A stretch of 8,669 nucleotides of DNA from Clostridia bacterium (GCA_017625185.1 JAGALN010000032.1:1-8669), one strand, 5' to 3'. Counted from the stretch's first letter, positions 1 to 5,203 are shown. Notes: generated by a model not told the origin, from the letters alone. A program made the numbers and translations.

Positions 1-105
1 AAACTGCCGGATACCCTGATTTTTTGGGGCGAGGTTCTGGTCTTTTACGGGGTCAGTACGGTTTTGATGAGAAAAATAAAGCCAACCTTGGCAGACAGGC
101 TTTGA
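1..105 (+). CDS. C-terminal end of a probable membrane protein (partial)
   Basis: Frame 1 is open from the window edge to a TGA at 103-105 and gives 34 residues. They read as one hydrophobic segment (about residues 5-23, containing IFWGEVLVFYGVSTVLM) followed by a basic tail (RKIKPTLADRL). That pattern suggests the last transmembrane helix of an integral membrane protein with its C-terminus inside. The other two forward frames encode no such pattern. The family cannot be named from so little sequence. The stop is followed within four bases by a hairpin repeat, just as the argB stop is followed by the same repeat at 3865, which supports a real gene end here. The last codons may already lie within repeat-derived sequence. 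Confidence 0.5.
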   Translation, partial: KLPDTLIFWGEVLVFYGVSTVLMRKIKPTLADRL

Positions 106-250
106 TAAGGAGCGTGACGCTCCACCCAATGCCGGAAGCGTGACGCTTCACCCAGTGCCGGGAAGCCAGCGGCTTCACCCAGTGCCGGGCGGAATTTGAG
201 ACAAAGATTTACCACAGATTGCCGAGCCACAGGGCTTAACATTTTGTTTT
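101..250. repeat. Post-gene hairpin repeat, copy 1 (three hairpin units)
   Basis: Three tandem units of about 26 bp begin at 109, 134 and 160. Each is a perfect small hairpin followed by CACCCARTGCC. Stems are GGAGCGT/ACGCTCC (109-123), GAAGCGT/ACGCTTC (135-149) and GAAGCC/GGCTTC (162-176), so both arms change together between units. A segment at 202-250 (CAAAGATTTACC, then GCCGAGCC, ending ATTTTGTTTT) aligns with 3905-3952 after argB. In this copy the terminal hairpin has decayed to about 4-5 bp, so it probably terminates poorly. No gene is credible here: the reverse-strand reading frame is made of the repeat itself. Confidence 0.8.
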
Positions 251-366
251 GTAGGGGACGTTCACGAACGTCCCGCTGCCGTTATAATATTCCTCACGGA
301 TTGGTTGTAGGTTGTAGGGAAGGCATTTATGCCCTCCGCTACGGCAGGAGCAAGCCCCTGCCCTAC
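249..366. repeat. GTAGGG/CCCTAC hairpin repeat, composite copy C
   Basis: The segment starts TTGTAGGGG and ends CCCTAC, the same borders as the copies at 3995-4071, 4101-4177 and 5063-5142. The first hairpin has 9-bp arms GGGACGTTC/GAACGTCCC (255-274). A second TTGTAGGG start occurs at 312, followed by a GGCAT/ATGCC hairpin and a GGCAGG/CCTGCC hairpin ending at 366. At 118 bp it is longer than the other copies, so it may be one truncated element joined to another. I see nothing further recognisable in 367-444. Confidence 0.7.
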
Positions 367-444
367 GATATAAAATCTCCAGAAAAGATTGTCTGATTTT
401 CAAGCAGGACGAGTGCACAGAGAATCAGGTGAGGTCTGCCCATA

Positions 445-480
445 AAAAAGAAAACCTTCTGTGATGAAGGTTTTCTTTTT
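445..480 (-). terminator. Strong bidirectional terminator downstream of the sugar ABC ATPase
   Basis: A perfect 15-bp stem (445-459 with 466-480) has a TGTGAT loop. The GC-richer part of the stem (ACCTTC/GAAGGT) is at the loop end, and A-rich and T-rich runs lie outside, so a U-tract forms on either strand. It lies 22 bp beyond the ATPase stop codon and would also stop reads from the repeat region on the left. Confidence 0.9.
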
Positions 481-502
481 GCGTTCAGTATTTTTTATAA
501 TC

Positions 503-1615
503 CTAGTGGATGATGATCTGCTCGGTTTCCTTATCAAACAAGTGAATCTTGTTCGCATCCAGAGCAATCTTAATCTTGTCGCCCAGCTTGGTGGTGCTTC
601 TGGGGTTTACTCTTGCGGTGCAGTTTACATCGCCAATCTGGAAGTACAGATAGGTTTCCGCACCCATCATTTCGGTCAGGTCGATGTTTACATCAACCAG
701 ACTGTCGGGAGATGCAGCGATGAACGCTTCGTCATCGTACATATCCTCAGGACGGATACCCAGGACAACCTCCTTGCCGTTGTAAGCCTGGAGCTCTGCC
801 TTTTTGCCCTTGCCGTCCGGCAGCTTTACATTGATGCCGTTGCCGGTTAAGTAGGTGCCGTCTTCCTTGCAGTTTACAGTTACAGTCAGGAAGTTCATCT
901 GGGGAGAGCCGATGAAGCCGGCAACGAATACGTTGCAAGGAGAGTTGTAGAGGTTTGCAGGGGTGTCAACCTGCTGAACCACACCGTCCTTCATAACAAC
1001 GATTCTGGTACCCATGGTCATTGCCTCGGTCTGGTCGTGGGTTACATAGATGAAGGTGGTGTCCAGCTTCTTATGTAATTTACCGATCTCGGTTCTCATC
1101 TGAACACGGAGCTTCGCATCCAGGTTGGAGAGAGGCTCATCCATCAGGAACACCTTGGGGTTACGAACGATAGCACGACCCAGAGCCACACGCTGTCTTT
1201 GACCGCCGGAGAGAGCCTTCGGCTTTCTGTCAAGGAGTGCTTCGATGCCCAGAATCTTGGCAGCTTCGTCAACCTTGGCTTTGATTTCGTCCTTGGGAAC
1301 CTTTCTCAATTTCAAGCCAAATGCCATGTTCTCATACACGGTCATATGGGGATAGAGTGCATAGTTCTGGAATACCATTGCAATATCTCTGTCCTTAGGA
1401 ACAACATCGTTAACCAGCTGGTCGCCGATGTAGAGCTCACCGCCGCTGATTTCCTCCAGACCTGCAATCATTCTCAAGGTGGTGGACTTACCACAACCGG
1501 AAGGACCTACGAAGATGATGAATTCCTTATCTTCGATTTCCAGATTAAAATCCTTTACTGCACAAAAACCACCTTGGTAAACCTTGGTGATGTTCTTTAA
1601 ACTTAAACTTGCCAT
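503..1615 (-). CDS. msmK: Sugar ABC transporter ATP-binding protein, MsmK/UgpC/MalK family
   Basis: This 370-residue protein is the cytoplasmic ATPase of a carbohydrate (CUT1-type) ABC importer. All motifs are intact: Walker A GPSGCGKST (37-45), Q-loop Q83, signature LSGGQ (135-139), Walker B VFLMDE with catalytic E160, D-loop SNLD and H-loop H193. The roughly 130-residue C-terminal part has the MalK-type TOBE/regulatory layout, and length is normal for the family. AGGAGG at 1625-1630 lies 9 nt from the ATG, fixing the start. No permease or solute-binding gene lies beside it; it is followed by its own terminator. In Firmicutes such lone MsmK-type ATPases commonly serve several sugar importers encoded elsewhere. 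Substrate cannot be read from the sequence, and ugpC or malK are alternative names. Confidence 0.95.
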   Translation of the reverse strand: MASLSLKNITKVYQGGFCAVKDFNLEIEDKEFIIFVGPSGCGKSTTLRMIAGLEEISGGELYIGDQLVNDVVPKDRDIAMVFQNYALYPHMTVYENMAFGLKLRKVPKDEIKAKVDEAAKILGIEALLDRKPKALSGGQRQRVALGRAIVRNPKVFLMDEPLSNLDAKLRVQMRTEIGKLHKKLDTTFIYVTHDQTEAMTMGTRIVVMKDGVVQQVDTPANLYNSPCNVFVAGFIGSPQMNFLTVTVNCKEDGTYLTGNGINVKLPDGKGKKAELQAYNGKEVVLGIRPEDMYDDEAFIAASPDSLVDVNIDLTEMMGAETYLYFQIGDVNCTARVNPRSTTKLGDKIKIALDANKIHLFDKETEQIIIH

Positions 1616-1845
1616 GTTTAAAATCCTCCTAGAAAAACATACGTCTCTTTTTAATAAAGCTATTGTAACATAACCTTATTAAAAATGATAGAGTCATTTT
1701 ATCCAAAGTTAAAATTATTCTTTTAGCGAAATTATATAATCGGACATTTTTTCAAAAATTGCTATGCAAATTAAACAAAAAGAAACCCCTTTTTGTTGTG
1801 CACTATGCCATGTCCGCCATTTTGATTCTTTTTCCGCGGAAATAC
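1616..1845. other. Divergent intergenic region between the sugar ATPase and argC
   Basis: This AT-rich spacer carries the two divergent promoters at its ends. Inside it is a dyad with 9-bp arms AACAAAAAG (1774-1782) and CTTTTTGTT (1789-1797) around an AAACCC loop. It could be an operator or a weak hairpin; it has no U-tract of its own. A TATAAT-like sequence in a palindrome near 1733-1740 reads on both strands without a partner -35. I see no small gene or recognisable riboswitch. Confidence 0.4.
1662..1670 (-). promoter_or_regulatory. Candidate extended -10 promoter for the sugar ATPase gene
   Basis: On the minus strand the sequence reads TGTTACAAT, an extended -10 (TGn) with TACAAT matching 5 of 6 consensus bases, 47 bp upstream of the start codon. 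No good -35 is seen 16-18 nt upstream, which is tolerated for extended -10 promoters. The call rests on this motif alone. Confidence 0.45.
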
Positions 1846-1874
1846 TTGCAATTCTTCGAAAAAGGGAGTATAAT
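1846..1874 (+). promoter_or_regulatory. Sigma-A promoter of argCB
   Basis: TTGCAA (1846-1851, 4 of 6) and a perfect TATAAT (1869-1874) are separated by exactly 17 bp. The predicted transcript would begin near 1881, leaving a leader of about 33 nt with AAGGAG at 1899-1904. That is too short for an attenuator or T-box, so any arginine control would have to act at the promoter. I could not identify a convincing ArgR box. Confidence 0.75.
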
Positions 1875-1913
1875 GGAAGGGATTTTGAACCATTCTCTAA
1901 GGAGTTGATACAT

Positions 1914-2954
1914 ATGATAAGAGCCGGTGTTTTAGGCGGCACAGGATATGCGGGAATCGAAACGGTTCGGCTTCTGCTCCGGCACCCGGAGGTGACGGTG
2001 ACCCGCATTGTTTCCCAATCCTATGCGGGCAAGCCCATTTCCCAGGTGTATCCCAACCTGATGGGGGTCTGTGATTTGGTTTGTTCTCCTCTTGATGTGG
2101 CAGATATCAAGGAAAACTGCGACGTGGTTTTCACCGCACTGCCCCACGGTGCCTCCAAGGAGGTGATTCCCGATCTCTATGAGGCGGGACTTCGCATTAT
2201 TGATTTGTCCGGGGACTTTCGGTACCTGGATGTGGAGGTCTACGAAAAATGGTACGGAGAGCCTCACACCGACCCAGAACTTTTGAAGAAGGCGGTTTAC
2301 GGCCTTTGTGAACTGCACCGGGAGGAGATTAAGACCACCCGCTTGGTTGGGAACCCCGGTTGCTACACCACCTGTTCGATTCTGGGCTTTGCACCCTTGG
2401 TGAAAGCCGGGGTGGTGGATACCAAGAGCCTGATTATCGACGCCAAGTCCGGTGTTACCGGAGCGGGACGGGGTCTGAATCTGCCTAACCTCTTCTGTGA
2501 GTGCACCGAAACCATGAAGGCGTACAAGATTGCAACCCACCGGCATACCTCCGAGATTGAGCAGGAGCTTTCCTTGCTTGCCGGAGAGGATTTGATGCTT
2601 TCCTTTACCCCGCACCTGGCGCCCATGAAGCGGGGCATTCTTGCCACCTGTTACGCCAATTTAAAGGGCAGCTATACCACCGAGGAGCTTTTGAAGCTCT
2701 ATCGGGATTTTTACGAGGGCGAGCCCTTTGTCCGTATCTATCAGGAAGGAACTCTGCCCGAGGTGAAGCACATTGCCGGCTCCAACTGCGTGGGTATCGG
2801 CCTTGTGGTGGATGAACGGCTGAACCGTGTGGTTGTGGTCTCCTGCGTGGATAACCTGATTAAGGGTGCTGCCGGACAGGCAGTCCAGAATATGAACCTG
2901 CTCTTCGGTTTGCCGGAAACCACCGGACTTTTAGACCCGGGACTGTATCTCTAG
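1914..2954 (+). CDS. argC: N-acetyl-gamma-glutamyl-phosphate reductase
   Basis: ArgC catalyses the NADPH-dependent reduction of N-acetyl-glutamyl phosphate to N-acetylglutamate semialdehyde, the third step of arginine synthesis, in the cytoplasm. The 346-residue product begins MIRAGVLGGTGYAG, the nucleotide-binding glycine motif (8-14). It carries the catalytic cysteine in GNPGC (Cys150) and the conserved HRHTSEI segment with the active-site histidine (about 211). The length fits the family. The ATG at 1914 has AAGGAG 9 nt upstream and lies 40 bp after a sigma-A -10; an in-frame ATG at 1764 precedes this promoter and is not used. Its TAG stop overlaps the argB ribosome site, so the two are probably translated in a coupled way. 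Confidence 0.97.
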   Translation: MIRAGVLGGTGYAGIETVRLLLRHPEVTVTRIVSQSYAGKPISQVYPNLMGVCDLVCSPLDVADIKENCDVVFTALPHGASKEVIPDLYEAGLRIIDLSGDFRYLDVEVYEKWYGEPHTDPELLKKAVYGLCELHREEIKTTRLVGNPGCYTTCSILGFAPLVKAGVVDTKSLIIDAKSGVTGAGRGLNLPNLFCECTETMKAYKIATHRHTSEIEQELSLLAGEDLMLSFTPHLAPMKRGILATCYANLKGSYTTEELLKLYRDFYEGEPFVRIYQEGTLPEVKHIAGSNCVGIGLVVDERLNRVVVVSCVDNLIKGAAGQAVQNMNLLFGLPETTGLLDPGLYL

Positions 2955-2959
2955 GAGGG
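2953..2959 (+). promoter_or_regulatory. Ribosome binding site deciding the argB start
   Basis: AGGAGGG overlaps the last two bases of the argC stop. It is only 1 nt from the first ATG (2961) but 7 nt from the second (2967), so the second is the likely start. The overlap implies translational coupling of argC and argB. Confidence 0.75.
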
Positions 2960-2966
2960 AATGATT

Positions 2967-3848
2967 ATGGAACGTTCCATTGAAAAACTCATCGGAAAAG
3001 CCGGCGTTTTGGTGGAGGCTCTGCCCTATATCCAGAAGTTCTACGGCAAGACCGTGGTAATTAAGTACGGCGGTAACGCCATGATTAACGAAGACTTGAA
3101 GAACCGGGTGATGGAGGATATTACCCTGCTCAAATACATCGGCATCCATCCCGTCGTGGTACACGGCGGCGGCCCTGACATCTCGGCGGCACTGACCAAG
3201 AACGGAGTCCAGAGCGAATTCATCAACGGACTCCGGGTTACAGATGCCCAGACCATGGAGATTGCCCAGATGGTCTTAATCGGGAAGACCAACAAAGAGA
3301 TTGTATCTCTTCTTGGCACCAAGGGCGGCAGGGGACTTGGGATTTCCGGTATCGACGGAAATCTCCTGACCTGCGAGAAGGCGTATACCGAGGTAGACGG
3401 CAAGCAGGTGGATATCGGCTATGTGGGGAACATCGTTAAGGTCAATACCAAGATGATTTCTCACCTGACAAGAGAGGATTATATTCCGGTCATTGCCCCC
3501 ATCGGAGTTGACGAGGAGGGAAACAGCTATAACATCAATGCGGATACCGTAGCAGGTGCCATAGCAGAAGCCCTGGGTGCAGAAAAGCTGATGCTTTTGA
3601 CCGACACCGAGGGGATTAAGGAATCGGCAGACAGCGATCAGGCAATCCCCCGGCTTTCCCGCCAGGAAATCTATCAAATGATAGAGGATGGCAAGATTGT
3701 GGGCGGAATGATTCCCAAGGTAAAGGGCTGTATTCAGGCAATCGAAGCCGGGGTCAATTCGGTCCATATCATCGACGGTCGGGTTCCTCATTGTCTGCTT
3801 TTGGAGATTTTTACTCATCATGGTATTGGGACCATGATTACGAAATAA
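2967..3848 (+). CDS. argB: Acetylglutamate kinase, probably arginine-inhibited type
   Basis: ArgB phosphorylates N-acetylglutamate with ATP, the step just before ArgC. The 293-residue protein (from the ATG at 2967; 295 from 2961) shows the amino-acid kinase fold. Visible motifs are KYGGNAM (33-39), HGGGP (66-70), GLRVTD (88-93, substrate side), NINAD (189-193) and GGMIPK (246-251). Unlike the shorter E. coli enzyme it has an N-terminal helix segment (about 1-25, ending [14 protein letters not shown]) and a C-terminal [12 protein letters not shown] signature. Both are features known from arginine-sensitive hexameric kinases of the cyclic pathway, so feedback inhibition by arginine is likely. 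argJ, often found between argC and argB, is absent here. A terminator follows at 3922. Confidence 0.96.
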   Translation: MERSIEKLIGKAGVLVEALPYIQKFYGKTVVIKYGGNAMINEDLKNRVMEDITLLKYIGIHPVVVHGGGPDISAALTKNGVQSEFINGLRVTDAQTMEIAQMVLIGKTNKEIVSLLGTKGGRGLGISGIDGNLLTCEKAYTEVDGKQVDIGYVGNIVKVNTKMISHLTREDYIPVIAPIGVDEEGNSYNINADTVAGAIAEALGAEKLMLLTDTEGIKESADSDQAIPRLSRQEIYQMIEDGKIVGGMIPKVKGCIQAIEAGVNSVHIIDGRVPHCLLLEIFTHHGIGTMITK

Positions 3849-3852
3849 GAGC

Positions 3853-3952
3853 CGTGCTTGAAAAGGAGCGTGACGCTCCATCCAGTGCCGGACATGATTT
3901 GATATCAAGATTTACTATATTCGCCGAGCCGCAAGGCTCGGCGTTTTGTTTT
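3853..3952. repeat. Post-gene hairpin repeat, copy 2 (one hairpin unit plus terminator)
   Basis: This copy matches the block at 101-250. It has the hairpin GGAGCGT/ACGCTCC (3865-3879), then CATCCAGTGCCGG, then a segment containing AAGATTTACTATATTCGCC and a terminal hairpin followed by GTTTTGTTTT. It begins 4 bp after the argB stop. Unlike copy 1 it holds a single tandem unit but keeps an intact terminator. Confidence 0.8.
3922..3952 (+). terminator. Terminator of the argCB operon
   Basis: Perfect 9-bp arms CGCCGAGCC (3922-3930) and GGCTCGGCG (3935-3943) enclose a GCAA (GNRA) tetraloop and are followed by TTTTGTTTT (3944-3952). It lies 73 bp after the argB stop, inside the repeat described above. 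Confidence 0.9.
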
Positions 3953-3994
3953 GAACAAAGCTCACCAAATTTTCTTCCCTCTTCATTTTTTATC

Positions 3995-4071
3995 TTGTAG
4001 GGGAGGGTCTCTGTGCCCTCCCGGTGATATTTTATATTCGCAAACGGGGCATTCGTGAATGCCCCCTACAA
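3995..4071. repeat. GTAGGG/CCCTAC bipartite hairpin repeat, copy A
   Basis: A 77-bp element is bounded by TTGTAGGGG and its exact complement CCCCTACAA. It contains two hairpins: GGGAGGG/CCCTCCC (4001-4022, 8-nt loop) and GGGGCATTC/GAATGCCCC (4046-4065, 2-nt loop). An AT-rich linker TGATATTTTATATT lies between them. The 31-nt stretch 4008-4038 matches 4112-4142 of copy B with one difference. Confidence 0.85.
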
Positions 4072-4100
4072 TCCTATTCCCTATTTCCTAATCCCTACGT

Positions 4101-4177
4101 TCGTAGGGGGGTCTCTGTGCCCTCCCGATGATATTTTATATTGATATGCGGGCGGGAGTGGAACCCCGCCCCTACAA
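4101..4177. repeat. GTAGGG/CCCTAC bipartite hairpin repeat, copy B
   Basis: This is a second 77-bp element 29 bp after copy A, in the same orientation, bounded by TCGTAGGGG and CCCCTACAA. It shares the linker with copy A, but the right hairpin differs in sequence (GGGCGGG/CCCGCCC, 4150-4171). Its left hairpin has lost two bases relative to copy A. CCCTACG/CGTAGGG at 4093-4108 forms an extra hairpin across the left border. The right border contains the stop codon of the Cys-rich gene on the minus strand. Confidence 0.85.
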
Positions 4178-4378
4178 TCCCAACCGCTTTTTTATCCACC
4201 TTTTCATCCTCCTTACTTTCCATTGCCAATCAAATTGCGGAAAACAACACAAATAATAACTACACTCATCACAACAACACTCATAGTCTGGATACTCGCC
4301 GTTCCCCGGACATTTATGCCCTTGCCACGATGGTTTCAATGGTGTGCCTGTTACATCAATGATTTGCTTTTTCTTCAT
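4172..4378 (-). CDS. Small Cys-rich protein of unknown function
   Basis: A 68-residue frame starts MKKKQIIDVTG, with GAGGGAG (4384-4390) 5 nt upstream of the ATG. The centre is a dense cluster of seven cysteines (23, 34, 35, 36, 39, 44, 45), including ECCCDEC and YLCC, followed by aromatic FDWQW and a strongly basic tail (VRRMKRWIKKRL). No signal peptide or membrane helix is visible. The cluster suggests a metal-binding or disulfide-rich small domain; that is inference, and I do not recognise a named family with certainty. The final codons and the TAG stop lie in the border of repeat copy B, so the present C-terminus may be repeat-derived. A longer upstream in-frame extension crosses a terminator and is unlikely. 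The gene stands alone, flanked by repeats. Confidence 0.6.
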   Translation of the reverse strand: MKKKQIIDVTGTPLKPSWQGHKCPGNGEYPDYECCCDECSYYLCCFPQFDWQWKVRRMKRWIKKRLGL

Positions 4379-4394
4379 AACATCTCCCTCACAA

Positions 4395-4421
4395 TAAAAA
4401 AGCACACCCCGAAGGGTGCGC
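4395..4421 (-). terminator. Terminator or attenuator just upstream of the Cys-rich gene
   Basis: Read on the minus strand, arms GCGCACCC and GGGTGTGC (one G-U pair) close a TTCG tetraloop, followed by six U and then the ribosome site of the Cys-rich gene. On the plus strand the same stem has an A-C mismatch, which assigns it to the minus strand. No upstream minus-strand gene is visible, so it may control the downstream gene's own leader. Confidence 0.75.
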
Positions 4422-4447
4422 CGAAAAAGTGTTTCCCTCGGTTTCGC

Positions 4448-4568
4448 TACCACACTACACCGATAAATATATACCCTGAGAAAGAATATAGAGAGAACAC
4501 CTTTTACCAAGGTAGTATCTCTTTCTCAAGAGTATATTATTTATTAAATATAAAAATGTAGTGTGGTA
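4448..4568. mobile_element. 121-bp palindromic MITE-like element
   Basis: Perfect 12-bp terminal inverted repeats TACCACACTACA (4448-4459) and TGTAGTGTGGTA (4557-4568) bound the element. Inside, TGAGAAAGA (4477-4485) pairs with TCTTTCTCA (4520-4528), adjacent AT-rich arms also pair imperfectly, and the centre has ACCTT/AAGGT (4499-4513). The whole segment could fold into one long hairpin. It is AT-rich, holds no gene, and its outermost bases are TA on both sides, which would fit a TA target as used by IS630/Tc1-mariner relatives. No transposase is nearby. It could instead be a regulatory palindrome in the leader of the Cys-rich gene. Confidence 0.6.
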
Positions 4569-4641
4569 TGTTGTCATTTTACCATATTCCAATCGAAAAG
4601 TAAAGACAATTTGAAAAGGTTTTTAGTGGCATTTGGAAATG

Positions 4642-4717
4642 GTAGGGCGTTCCCGATAGGATTATCCGGGTGGAGTATCGTTTGGGCGGCGGACCGTCGG
4701 GGACGCCGGTCCCTACA
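4642..4717. repeat. GTAGGG/CCCTAC hairpin repeat, copy E (degenerate)
   Basis: The element begins GTAGGGCG and ends CCCTACA. Its right half (4687-4717) is identical over 31 nt to 5111-5141 in copy D and contains the GGACCG/CGGTCC hairpin. The left half is diverged. The remaining gap from 4569 to 4641 holds nothing I can name. Confidence 0.7.
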
Positions 4718-4736
4718 GAAAAAAGCTCACTCCTTC

Positions 4737-4761
4737 AAAATATCCCCAATCAGGATATTTT
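4737..4761. promoter_or_regulatory. Dyad upstream of the XRE regulator, possible operator
   Basis: Nine-base arms AAAATATCC (4737-4745) and GGATATTTT (4753-4761) surround a 7-nt centre, 42 bp before the regulator's ATG. A candidate -10 (TATTAT at 4762-4767, or TGGGATACT at 4775-4783) lies directly beside it. Small XRE repressors often bind such dyads in their own promoters. The T-rich tail means a weak terminator is an alternative. Confidence 0.4.
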
Positions 4762-4802
4762 TATTATACCGTTATGGGATACTATTGTCAAGGAGTGGTT
4801 TT

Positions 4803-5009
4803 ATGCGATTAAAAGAACTGCGAAAGGCAAAGGGTATTTCTCAAGTAAAATTAGCAATTGATTTGGATACAACGCAAAATACCATTAGTCGATATGAAAC
4901 GGGTGCCCACGAACCGGGCATTAAAGAATTGATAAGAATTGCGGACTATTTTCAGGTTTCGGTTGATTATCTTTTAGAACGAACGGACAATCCTAATATA
5001 ACGAAATAA
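4803..5009 (+). CDS. Small XRE-family helix-turn-helix transcriptional regulator
   Basis: This 68-residue protein is essentially a single HTH_3 (Cro/C1-type) DNA-binding domain. The helix-turn-helix runs about 13-34 (SQVKLAIDLDTTQNTISRYE), followed by the typical EPGIKELIRIADYFQVSVDYLL half, which completes the five-helix fold by residue 59. There is no C-terminal sensor or oligomerisation domain. AGGAG at 4791-4795 lies 7 nt before the ATG; the longer open frame upstream passes through repeat DNA and is not used. A terminator follows directly. The gene is monocistronic, divergent from the Cys-rich gene and flanked by direct repeats. Targets are unknown; autoregulation through the upstream dyad is plausible. 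Confidence 0.88.
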   Translation: MRLKELRKAKGISQVKLAIDLDTTQNTISRYETGAHEPGIKELIRIADYFQVSVDYLLERTDNPNITK

Positions 5010-5033
5010 AAAGACCCTTCGGGGTCTTTTTTT
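5010..5033 (+). terminator. Terminator of the XRE regulator gene
   Basis: Arms AAAGACCC (5010-5017) and GGGTCTTT (5022-5029) enclose a TTCG tetraloop, with a run of seven T (5027-5033). It begins at the base after the stop codon. Confidence 0.92.
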
Positions 5034-5062
5034 GGTCATGTTTGAAAACGGCGCGGCAACCA

Positions 5063-5142
5063 TTGTAGGGGACGGCCTCCCGGACGTCCCGTTTGCCATT
5101 GCGAAAACCACGGCGGACCGTCGGGGACGCCGGTCCCTACAA
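5063..5142. repeat. GTAGGG/CCCTAC bipartite hairpin repeat, copy D
   Basis: An 80-bp element is bounded by TTGTAGGG and CCCTACAA. It has two hairpins, GGGACG/CGTCCC (5069-5090) and GGACCG/CGGTCC (5115-5136), separated by a linker unlike that of copies A and B. It lies between two convergent terminators, in the gap between the XRE gene and ilvN. Confidence 0.82.
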
Positions 5143-5171
5143 AAAAGAAAATCTGCAAAGCAGATTTTCTT
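5141..5171 (-). terminator. Terminator of the ilvBN operon
   Basis: A perfect 12-bp stem (5145-5156 with 5160-5171) closes on a three-base loop. Read on the minus strand it is followed by a U-tract from the A-run 5141-5146. It lies 32 bp beyond the ilvN stop and touches the end of repeat copy D. Confidence 0.9.
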
Positions 5172-5203
5172 CCATAACGATTCACGATTCATTCTTCATT
5201 TAT

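Noticed and set aside
109..186. Possible CRISPR array because of three regular repeats
   Set aside because: The units are contiguous with no spacers, and the repeats are 26-bp hairpins that vary in the stem. No cas genes are present.
45..242. Minus-strand open frame through the left repeat region (HWVERHAPYQSL-like peptide)
   Set aside because: It is built from the tandem hairpin repeat; the same peptide fragment arises from the repeat copy at 3865-3900. No ribosome site supports it.
1764..1913. N-terminally extended argC starting at 1764
   Set aside because: The extension contains the promoter at 1846-1874 and lacks ArgC homology; the ATG at 1914 has a good ribosome site and begins directly with the nucleotide-binding fold.
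1932..2615. Long minus-strand frame opposite argC (227 codons), with similar shadows opposite argB, ilvB and msmK
   Set aside because: All lie antisense to well-supported genes, lack ribosome sites and have no recognisable domain.
4223..4561. Plus-strand 112-codon frame across the Cys-rich gene and the palindromic element
   Set aside because: It is antisense to the better-supported Cys-rich gene, runs through a terminator stem and the MITE-like element, and shows no protein-like pattern.
4563..4802. Longer N-terminus for the XRE regulator
   Set aside because: The extra frame translates repeat copy E and the dyad; the start at 4803 has a well-spaced AGGAG and begins right at the HTH fold.
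3995..5142. Toxin-antitoxin pair formed by the XRE protein and the Cys-rich protein
   Set aside because: The two genes are divergent, more than 400 bp apart and separated by a terminator and a palindromic element; neither shows a toxin fold.
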